Shown here piece by piece: positions 33,648 through 40,041 of a DNA stretch of 43,377 nucleotides. Position 1 is the stretch's first letter, and the number at the start of each line of letters is the position of its first letter. Source of the stretch: Bacteroidota bacterium (lineage in GTDB: Bacteria; Bacteroidota; Bacteroidia; Cytophagales; Cyclobacteriaceae); assembly GCA_023417785.1 (NCBI GenBank), contig JAEZEH010000188.1, positions 1 through 43,377 on the forward strand. The letters are read 5' to 3'. A program made the translations under genes and the position numbers. The notes below the pieces were generated by a model. It saw only the letters and a program-made list of their open reading frames with translations, was not told where the DNA came from and searched no databases.

Positions 33648-35444
33648 TTATGCAATTGCCGGAACCGGTGCTAGTCGTTGCATGAGGTTTGTAACCTCTG
33701 CCTCGGCGGCACGTAACGCTTCACCGAAGCTACTGTTCCGTATCGAATGCTCAATGGTTCGGTAGTATGATATGCCATCCAACAGATTCTTTCCAAACTT
33801 TACGTTATAGGCAGTTTGCTTCGCGTCCGTAACTTGTTCCTCCAGTTGCTCACGAAAATACGTCACATAGATATGAAGTTCATTTATGAAAACATGTGGC
33901 CTCATTTTGTTTGTCATGATATTCAATCTCCCGTAAATGTGATCCACCATTTGCCGGAGCGTAACGATTTTTGAGAAGTTCACGATATTCGGACCCGGGC
34001 ATATTGTTACGCTGGTTAGTTTCCTGACAAACGGAACATTGTACACCAGGCTTGCCGAATTACTCAACCCCACACAAAGACAATCTTTCGCATATACGTC
34101 CTTGAGCTTGCGTTCAAGTTCCTCCGGTGGAAGCTGCATACTCTTGAGCTGTTCCACTTTGAGTGTTTGATATTTTTTTGATGCCGTGCAAATCGGTTCC
34201 GTCGTAAATTCTGTATTATTCACAAGGTGTTTCTCAGTACACGGGCTGCCCGGACGACCACTTTTTACGCGTCGTTCTTTTTCGAGGTCTGCCGAACTTC
34301 CCTTGAGGTAGTGGAATCGCACTCCCAGCGGTGAATTTTTACTTAATACGATGTCGTCTTCCGTGGCTTTCTGGAGCAAGCGAAGGGTGGCTTCGTCTAC
34401 GGTTGTTGCCTCAGGACAAAGAAGAAATGGTGTACCCCATCCGGTTGCATCGAGTTCATAATACGATCTGAGGAAGCGATCTTCTTCGACGGTTCCGATG
34501 CCACCCTGCACGGTGATCCGTTGGGGGTGTGGCCTGTCGAATAATGGTCTTTTTTTCTCTTCGGATGCACGATTATACATATCGTGCAATTCGCTGAGCA
34601 AGGCCTGGCGCTTATCCTTGAACTCCTGAAGGATTGGACCCATGAGGAATCCATCGGTAGCAAATGCGTGACCACCACAATTCAACCCTGATTCAATTCT
34701 GAATTCACTGACCCATATTCCTTTTTTTGCCAGAATCTTTCCCTGGATAAGCGCTGAACGATAATCACTAACCTTAATGATTACATGTTTTTTGAATTGG
34801 CCCCAACCCGTTGGTTCAAATACTGGGAATTTTTCGACGTAATTGAACAGCTTTGGATTCATCCCCGCTGAAAATATAATTGATGAATTCGTGAGGTTAC
34901 TCATCGCATATCCGCGAAACGCTGACAGGGCATCCGAGTTCTCTGCGATTTCGTTACCATCCTGGTCATATGCGGGCTTGTCCAGCTTGGTCATGATGTT
35001 TACATCGATACTTCCGGGTTTGACCTGACTCCTCAAAAATATCTGCAAAGATTCTTTTTCAGATTCGTCACGGGTCTCCGTCATACGCGTGTATAGTTGA
35101 CGAAGCTTGCTTTCGTTAGGAAGCATTTCAAAGTACTTCACCAGATCTGAACCGGACCTGAAGGCGGATGATTTAAGAGTTTCAATCTGTGCGTTCACCA
35201 TCCGGTTGAGCAGATTGAGATAGTCAGTTACTCGTTTCGCCCTGTAATCCGGATCTTTTGTAGAGATAGGTTTGAATGGTTCACCGATGACCGTGTAATA
35301 GTGCTTGCGCATGGTTTCAACCAGCCGGTCTTCTGTGATTGAGACCACGGAGGAGATTCCAAAACGCGCTACCTTGACCGGTGAATCGATCGTGAATGCC
35401 AACCCCATGACGGGAATATGAAAGCTGTGAGTAGAAGGAAACAT
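33648..35444 (-). CDS. Nitronate-monooxygenase/PfaD-like TIM-barrel protein, Cys-rich C-terminus (tentative)
   Basis: A 598-residue soluble protein that I do not recognise as a named enzyme. The order of motifs suggests the FMN-binding NMO/FabK/PfaD barrel: FHIPVMGLAFTIDSPVKVARFG at the start, SGLNCGGHAF in the position of the family's AGGH, ITVQGGIGT for the phosphate-binding GGI, and GWGTPFLLCPEATT followed by ATEDDIVLSKNSPLGVR. It is longer than normal NMO (about 310-380 residues), with a helical insertion at about 45-150 and a C-terminal 200 residues holding scattered Cys (GSPCTE, EPICTA, KDCLCV, VTICPG). The ATG at 35444 is chosen because a perfect -7 element and an Fnr-like site overlie the upstream codons. 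It has its own Fnr-like promoter. Confidence 0.6.
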   Translation of the reverse strand: MFPSTHSFHIPVMGLAFTIDSPVKVARFGISSVVSITEDRLVETMRKHYYTVIGEPFKPISTKDPDYRAKRVTDYLNLLNRMVNAQIETLKSSAFRSGSDLVKYFEMLPNESKLRQLYTRMTETRDESEKESLQIFLRSQVKPGSIDVNIMTKLDKPAYDQDGNEIAENSDALSAFRGYAMSNLTNSSIIFSAGMNPKLFNYVEKFPVFEPTGWGQFKKHVIIKVSDYRSALIQGKILAKKGIWVSEFRIESGLNCGGHAFATDGFLMGPILQEFKDKRQALLSELHDMYNRASEEKKRPLFDRPHPQRITVQGGIGTVEEDRFLRSYYELDATGWGTPFLLCPEATTVDEATLRLLQKATEDDIVLSKNSPLGVRFHYLKGSSADLEKERRVKSGRPGSPCTEKHLVNNTEFTTEPICTASKKYQTLKVEQLKSMQLPPEELERKLKDVYAKDCLCVGLSNSASLVYNVPFVRKLTSVTICPGPNIVNFSKIVTLRQMVDHIYGRLNIMTNKMRPHVFINELHIYVTYFREQLEEQVTDAKQTAYNVKFGKNLLDGISYYRTIEHSIRNSSFGEALRAAEAEVTNLMQRLAPVPAIA

Positions 35445-35501
35445 TAGTAATGATATGTTTTTGTCAAAATCTGTTTGAAGAAAGCATAACGGGTGTGTCA
35501 C

Positions 35502-35509
35502 CAAAGGTA
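35502..35509 (-). promoter_or_regulatory. -7 promoter element of the NMO/PfaD-like gene
   Basis: The minus strand reads TACCTTTG, an exact consensus match, giving a start point near 35497 and a leader of about 50 bases to the ATG at 35444. Confidence 0.7.
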
Positions 35510-35533
35510 AGTGATAGAAAAAGGTGTTCCGTA

Positions 35534-35545
35534 TGATCAACGTCA
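35534..35545. promoter_or_regulatory. Crp/Fnr-type operator TGAT-CAAC-GTCA of the NMO/PfaD-like gene
   Basis: The dyad is flanked symmetrically (GTATGAT...GTCATAC). Its centre is 30.5 bases from the -7 element, exactly the distance seen in the nos promoter. It lies in the spacer between this gene and crp/fnr. Confidence 0.8.
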
Positions 35546-35610
35546 TACTGACCAAAAACTGATATCATTTCAACCGAAGGTGATTTCGCGTCTTACATGA
35601 AGCGAGACGC

Positions 35611-36222
35611 TCAAATGCTGATTTTGTGGCCTTCCAGGGATAACTTTCCTTCTTTCTCCATCTTCTTGACCGTACGAATAACCGTCTCAACGCGAAGTCC
35701 GGTCATATCAGCAAGTTGTTGTCGTGTGAATGGTATAATTATTTTTGACCGGACATCAGGGATGGATTGTTTCAGGCGCTGTTCCTTCGATTTGAAATAC
35801 TGAAGGAGTGTGGTTAGCCGGTGTTCCGGATCGTACGACGACACCTCAGTAAGGATCATGGATTTATACTGCAGACGCTTGCACAGCACCTGACTTAGTT
35901 TGAGATGGAGGTCGAAGTTTTCTTTTAACAATTGCAGGAATTCAGCTTTTGGAAGACGCCAGACTTTCGAGTCGGTAATGGCGACAGCGCTGCTCGGATA
36001 TGGAAAGCCGCCAAGCAAAGCGGGTTCTCCAAAGCTCTCGCCTGATGAAAAAACTCCCTGCATGAACTCCTGCCCGTCGGGGTTCATGATATACATTTTA
36101 ATCTGACCCTCAGCCACCTGGAGGAAATCCTGGGCAGGTTCACCCTCGTCGATCACGGACTGATCTTTTCTGACGGTTACGAGTCGCGCTTTATGATGTT
36201 CGAGGAGGGATACGGGAATCAT
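35611..36222 (-). CDS. Crp/Fnr-family transcriptional regulator
   Basis: A 203-residue regulator. The N-terminal cyclic-nucleotide-binding-like beta-barrel (about 15-125) contains GEPAQDFLQVAEGQIKMYI and FGEPALLGGFPYPSSAVAI. A dimer helix and a winged-helix domain follow (FTRQQLADMTGLRVETVIRTVKKMEKEGKL), whose recognition helix keeps the E-T-V-x-R pattern used to read TGA half-sites. Only one Cys (VLCKRL) is present, so it has no FNR-type [4Fe-4S] cluster; it may sense NO or haem like DNR/NnrR, or another ligand. The start ATG 36222 (MIPVSLLEHH) is preferred: the upstream ATG at 36258 lies in the promoter. The promoter carries the same dyad as the neighbouring operons, so it is probably their regulator and self-regulated. 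Confidence 0.9.
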   Translation of the reverse strand: MIPVSLLEHHKARLVTVRKDQSVIDEGEPAQDFLQVAEGQIKMYIMNPDGQEFMQGVFSSGESFGEPALLGGFPYPSSAVAITDSKVWRLPKAEFLQLLKENFDLHLKLSQVLCKRLQYKSMILTEVSSYDPEHRLTTLLQYFKSKEQRLKQSIPDVRSKIIIPFTRQQLADMTGLRVETVIRTVKKMEKEGKLSLEGHKISI

Positions 36223-36247
36223 TGTAAATGCATTTTCCACGAAAATA

Positions 36248-36255
36248 GAAAAATA
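36248..36255 (-). promoter_or_regulatory. -7-like element of the crp/fnr gene
   Basis: The minus strand reads TATTTTTC, one base from TAnnTTTG, starting 33.5 bases from the centre of the operator. A second similar element, TATTTTCG, overlaps at 36240-36247. Confidence 0.4.
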
Positions 36256-36270
36256 CATTCCGGGAGAAGG

Positions 36271-36305
36271 TGATCCTTTTCCTGATTTTTGTCAGGAAAG
36301 GATCA
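36271..36305. promoter_or_regulatory. Crp/Fnr-type operator TGAT-TTTT-GTCA inside a long inverted repeat
   Basis: The operator (36283-36294) is the core of a larger dyad: TGATCCTTTTCCTGA (36271-36285) and TCAGGAAAGGATCA (36292-36305) pair with one bulged T. The outer ends TGATC/GATCA resemble half-sites again. It lies upstream of crp/fnr and just after the ribonucleotide-reductase stop, so the RNA hairpin could also affect readthrough from that gene. Confidence 0.7.
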
Positions 36306-36337
36306 TTCCCGTTATTTACTAACCTTCTGTTCTTAGA

Positions 36338-38188
36338 CTAGACGATTGCACACGCTCCGCCCGCGCACGCAGCCTCTGCCTTGTGGTCTGTTTCGTCGTC
36401 AGTTTCATAAACATTTTCCAGGGCGATCGCTTTAAGGCTCTGCTCCAGCCTTTTGAACGTTTCCTCGGAGATATCTTCGTATGGAGCCTGCTTGTAACTG
36501 CCGTTGTCGAAAGGCAGTACACTAAGTCCGTTATAGGAGGCCTTGTTCTCCCACATCCATTCGCCAACGCGTTCCCATTGTCCATCCTGAATTGATACGG
36601 TAGCCGAAACGTTGTTGGCGTTGCTGCCACGCCGGAAGCCGTGACGAACCCACTCCATGTTGAACCGTCGGATGCGTTCCAGTAAATCCATTACGTCTTC
36701 GGTTCGAAGTATACTTCCTTTCGGTGCCTGTTGGGGGATACAAATGATGGATTGTTTGGAGTTCAGCATATCATCCTCCAGCAATTCCGGGTGATTGATT
36801 CGCAAATACTCATACAAGGCTTCATTTTTCCCGATTCGTACGCGCCGCAGGTAAAATGAATTGTGCCATGCATGGATTCCTGAAGACGTTCCCAATACAA
36901 GCGACGTGGTTCCCGATGGCTTGATCGTGGTGCACCGCGCTGCGAACTGAATTCCTATTTTGGCCGACGTATCAAGGTTCATTTGTTTGACTTCGTCCGC
37001 GGCTTCCTTCAGGTCGTAAAGCTGAATCCTGCCGCTGGCGATGCCGGTCATCCCTACACCAATAAGTGCATCGTGTTCGGTAGTCTCCTGCCATACCTCG
37101 CGTAAGTAATGGAAGTTGGTGAATCCAGCCTGGAGGGTCCCGAGGAATGCCGCAGCCTTGGCACGTTCATTCAGTTCTTCCTGACTGTCGATATCAGAAA
37201 CGTTTACTTCGCAAAGATTGCAGAATTGAAAAGGGCGCAATGCGATCTCACAACAGGGGTTGGTGCCCCAGTCCATATCGTTGGTAAAATAGAAACCAGG
37301 TTCTCCGGATCCCGAGAATTCTATTTTTTTCCAAAGAGCGAAGAACTCTTCGCGTGTGGTCGTGTCGCGCGGAAGTACTACCGAGTTGTTTGCGCGACCC
37401 CGTTGCTCATTAAGTTCCCACCATTTCCCGAATTTGCAGGTGAGCATTTCGTCATCTGACGCCGAGAATAGCGCGATCATGGCGCTACGACGGATACCTC
37501 CCGCAAGCACGGCGTTCGCAAGGTGACAAAGCATGTCGTGGCATTCGAGGGGAGTTAATTTCTCGCCGTTCTCTTTCCGGTCAAGTATTGCTTGTACGTG
37601 GGCGACACATATTTTAAGTGGCTCCGGCCCCGGTGCCTTACCACCTGCCGTGACGAGTCGCGCCCCCTTCGGACGGATGTCGGAGTAATCGAATATCGGC
37701 ATGTACTTGCTGAACCCGAAGTAGGATTTTAGTAACACTTTGACCGCATCGGCCCACCCTTCCAGACTGTCGCCGATTAAAAACTTTTTCGTTTTTTCAG
37801 CTTTCCTGATTGGCGGTAGTCTTTCAACGTGGTGATGCTGCACCGAATAGCCTACACCGGTTCCTCCCAGCAAAAGGAACAGGGTTTCAGAAAACGCTCT
37901 GATATCATCGATAGGCAGATATGCACAATTGTAAATCCGGCTGTTATTTCGTGCGATGGCTGTTCCTGCAAATTGCATGGCACGCATTGAAGGCAAAACT
38001 TTACGGTCATAAACGAACTTCATCCAGTAATTGATATCCTCTCTGAGGTGCGGATACTTTTCAAGCATCATGTCTTCGTAACGGCTGCAGATTTCCGGCC
38101 ATGTTTCTCTTCGTTTTAAGTCGGGCATATACCGCGCGTACTTCATGTAAACAATCAGATCGCTCAAAATTTCCTGGTTCAATTCCAT
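36338..38188 (-). CDS. nrdJ: Adenosylcobalamin-dependent (class II) ribonucleotide reductase
   Basis: A 616-residue enzyme of the monomeric B12-dependent type (Lactobacillus RTPR-like), which makes deoxynucleotides without oxygen. Catalytic features are Cys88 (SRIYNCAYLP) and Cys323 (FCNLCEVN) as the likely active-site redox pair, the NPCCEI segment with the thiyl-radical Cys (312/313), RPKGARLVTAGGKAPGPEPL, KPSGTTSLVLGTSSG, and the C-terminal redox pair Cys608/Cys613 (CAGGAC). It is shorter than the 739-residue Lactobacillus enzyme and has no obvious N-terminal ATP-cone. It starts 28 bases after the ric stop and is probably co-transcribed with it. No adenosylcobalamin riboswitch is evident upstream. 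Confidence 0.93.
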   Translation of the reverse strand: MELNQEILSDLIVYMKYARYMPDLKRRETWPEICSRYEDMMLEKYPHLREDINYWMKFVYDRKVLPSMRAMQFAGTAIARNNSRIYNCAYLPIDDIRAFSETLFLLLGGTGVGYSVQHHHVERLPPIRKAEKTKKFLIGDSLEGWADAVKVLLKSYFGFSKYMPIFDYSDIRPKGARLVTAGGKAPGPEPLKICVAHVQAILDRKENGEKLTPLECHDMLCHLANAVLAGGIRRSAMIALFSASDDEMLTCKFGKWWELNEQRGRANNSVVLPRDTTTREEFFALWKKIEFSGSGEPGFYFTNDMDWGTNPCCEIALRPFQFCNLCEVNVSDIDSQEELNERAKAAAFLGTLQAGFTNFHYLREVWQETTEHDALIGVGMTGIASGRIQLYDLKEAADEVKQMNLDTSAKIGIQFAARCTTIKPSGTTSLVLGTSSGIHAWHNSFYLRRVRIGKNEALYEYLRINHPELLEDDMLNSKQSIICIPQQAPKGSILRTEDVMDLLERIRRFNMEWVRHGFRRGSNANNVSATVSIQDGQWERVGEWMWENKASYNGLSVLPFDNGSYKQAPYEDISEETFKRLEQSLKAIALENVYETDDETDHKAEAACAGGACAIV

Positions 38189-38216
38189 AGCTGTGCAGAT
38201 TAGATGGTCTGTTTAT

Positions 38217-38936
38217 TTAGTTTTTATAGGCGTGTTTCGCTTTTGGAAACAGAATATTGTTTTCAAGATGGATGTGTTGCATTACGTCGTACTCAAATTC
38301 CTCAAGGAGTCGGAAAAGTAATTGAAACGTAGGGCAGGCATGCGATGGAACAGTGTAGTCGTTGGTTAATTTCCGAATAGCACGAATCAGTTCGCCAACA
38401 CGACCATGCTCGTGTTCCATCGCAGTAATGGTCTTGTGCACGCTATCCTGGATCTGCAGCTCTGTAACGACAGGCCTGGACAACCGTCGCAGGGCGGGAA
38501 ATAATACATTCTCTTCCCGGGGAAGGTGCCTCATAAGATCATCGGCAAGCGTTTCGAAATGCAGTTTCACTTCCTGCAGCTCAGGCTTGTCTTCATGAAC
38601 GCTGCATACGGTATGCAGCAGATTTTTTATTTGTGGAATGGTAAGGCGCAGGTATTCGTGATGATGTTGAATAATAAAGTCAATGAGAAGATTTGTCTCC
38701 CAACTGCTGAACTCCCTTCTGTGGTTCGTTCCTGCCATCAGGATCTCCTCCTCGATTTGCTGCCAGATGGTAAAAGGGTTGAGATTTCTCTGTTCGCAGG
38801 CCTTCACAAAGGGGATCTTTCCATTGCAACAATAGTCGAGCCCCCAGCGGTTTAAGATGCGGATAGCGGGAGGGTAGTTGAGGGCAACTTCAGCCACAGT
38901 AAATGTCTCGATCTCAGGTGCAGGCTCTGTACTCAT
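38217..38936 (-). CDS. ric: Iron-sulfur cluster repair di-iron protein (RIC/ScdA/YtfE)
   Basis: A 239-residue protein that restores Fe-S clusters damaged by NO or oxidants. The N-terminal ScdA domain (about 8-60) has NRWGLDYCCNGK with the conserved Cys pair. The hemerythrin-like domain supplies di-iron ligands in IIQHHHEYLR, HLPREENVLFP, MEHEHGRVGELI and HIHLENNILFPK. It is the first gene of an operon with nrdJ, driven by an Fnr-like promoter; NO-responsive regulation of ric homologues is well known. Confidence 0.95.
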   Translation of the reverse strand: MSTEPAPEIETFTVAEVALNYPPAIRILNRWGLDYCCNGKIPFVKACEQRNLNPFTIWQQIEEEILMAGTNHRREFSSWETNLLIDFIIQHHHEYLRLTIPQIKNLLHTVCSVHEDKPELQEVKLHFETLADDLMRHLPREENVLFPALRRLSRPVVTELQIQDSVHKTITAMEHEHGRVGELIRAIRKLTNDYTVPSHACPTFQLLFRLLEEFEYDVMQHIHLENNILFPKAKHAYKN

Positions 38937-38954
38937 TCAGGTTTGGATAAAGGT

Positions 38955-38962
38955 TAAATCTA
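38955..38962 (-). promoter_or_regulatory. -7-like element of the ric-nrdJ operon
   Basis: The minus strand reads TAGATTTA, one base from TAnnTTTG, starting 29.5 bases from the centre of the operator at 38986-38997. Confidence 0.55.
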
Positions 38963-38985
38963 CGGCGCCTGGGATGCAGACCGTA

Positions 38986-38997
38986 TGATTCTGGTCA
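38986..38997. promoter_or_regulatory. Crp/Fnr-type operator TGAT-TCTG-GTCA of ric-nrdJ
   Basis: The dyad is flanked GTATGAT...GTCATAG, nearly the same flanks as the site before the NMO/PfaD-like gene. Position relative to the -7-like element fits class II activation. Confidence 0.78.
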
Positions 38998-39063
38998 TAG
39001 AATACGGATTTCAATTTTCAAAAACCTGCTGACTTTCCGGACCATGGAAATTTTCCCGCAAGG

Positions 39064-39075
39064 TGATTTTTGTCA
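39064..39075. promoter_or_regulatory. Second Crp/Fnr-type dyad TGAT-TTTT-GTCA in the ric/DUF2490 spacer
   Basis: It is identical in all 12 bases to the site in front of the crp/fnr gene. It is about 120 bases upstream of the predicted ric start point and about 200 bases before the DUF2490 ATG, so its target is unclear. TATAATAG at 39095-39102 lies at a distance of 25.5 bases from its centre. Confidence 0.6.
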
Positions 39076-39277
39076 TTACTTGTTCATCCCCTGGTATAAT
39101 AGCCGACGTAGCAACATTCCGGACTTTTCACACTGGACTAGTAACCTGTTTGATAGCCGTCGGTAGTTCAATCAAAAAGACAGCTAGTTTCCCACCGCTC
39201 AAATAATTTTTACCCTGACTGCGGGCGCTGTCTCAAACTGTAATTATTTTGGGCGCAGACAGATTATATTCGAAACA

Positions 39278-40039
39278 ATGAAGCTGAAAAAGATCCTGAT
39301 TCTTGTATTGTGTTTTGCTGGCGCCGTGGTATGTAATGCCCAATCGGGTAATCGATCGAACACATCCAATACTAACGCATGGTTGATGTATTTTGGCAAT
39401 CATAAGGTCTCAGACCGCTGGGGAATTCATGCTGAAGTGCAGTGGCGGCGTCACGATTTGTTTTCGGTAAACCAGCAACTCCTGGTTCGCGGCGGAATCG
39501 ATTTTTATACCCGGAATAACAATCGGTTTACAGCCGGATACGGATTTATTCGTACGCATCCATATGGCGAATTTGCGGCGCCGGGCGATTTCCCTGAACA
39601 CCGGATTTGGCAACAGTTCCTGACCTCTCATTCTCTGGGAAAAGTAAACCTGTCGCATCGCTACAGGCTGGAACAACGCTTCATTGGAAACGCCAATACC
39701 GGGTCGATGGAAGGAGGCCGTTACGAAAATCGGGTCCGTTATATGGCCAAGCTTACGGTACCGATCGCGAAGGAGTGGCGGAAGCCGATGTTTCTGGCTG
39801 TCTATGACGAGGTGATGCTGAACTTTGGAAAGGAAGTCGGTTATAACCTGTTTGATCAGAACCGGCTGTACGGTGCTCTGGGTTTCACGTTTTCTCCGCA
39901 GATGAAACTTGAAGTGGGCTATCTGTATCAACTTGTCCAGTTGCGGTCGCTGGACTCAGCGGCGCGGAACAGGATTGAGAATAATCATACATTGCAGATT
40001 GGATGGTTTTCAACGCTTCCGTTTGTGAAAGCTGAATAG
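39278..40039 (+). CDS. DUF2490 outer-membrane beta-barrel protein
   Basis: A 253-residue exported protein with a signal peptide (1-21, ending VVCNAQ). The mature chain consists of alternating amphipathic strands typical of a small barrel (NAWLMYFGNHKVSDRWGIHAE, RFTAGYGFIRTHPYG, NLSHRYRLEQRFIG, YENRVRYMAKLTVP, LEVGYLYQLVQLRS), ending with LQIGWFSTLPF. This fits the DUF2490 family of unknown function. Its stop lies 2 bases from the stop of the converging glycosidase gene, so no terminator fits between them. Confidence 0.82.
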   Translation: MKLKKILILVLCFAGAVVCNAQSGNRSNTSNTNAWLMYFGNHKVSDRWGIHAEVQWRRHDLFSVNQQLLVRGGIDFYTRNNNRFTAGYGFIRTHPYGEFAAPGDFPEHRIWQQFLTSHSLGKVNLSHRYRLEQRFIGNANTGSMEGGRYENRVRYMAKLTVPIAKEWRKPMFLAVYDEVMLNFGKEVGYNLFDQNRLYGALGFTFSPQMKLEVGYLYQLVQLRSLDSAARNRIENNHTLQIGWFSTLPFVKAE

Positions 40040-40041
40040 TG

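Larger units (their letters stand above)
38937..39277. other. Divergent spacer between ric and the DUF2490 gene
   Basis: About 340 bases without a gene. It holds the ric promoter, two Crp/Fnr-type dyads (38986-38997 and 39064-39075) and a TATAAT-containing segment near 39095. The part from about 39110 to 39277 shows nothing I can assign. Confidence 0.6.

Noticed and set aside
38189..38216. Cobalamin riboswitch before nrdJ
   Set aside because: Only 28 bases separate ric and nrdJ, too short for a B12 riboswitch, and no B12-box-like sequence is seen in the ric leader.
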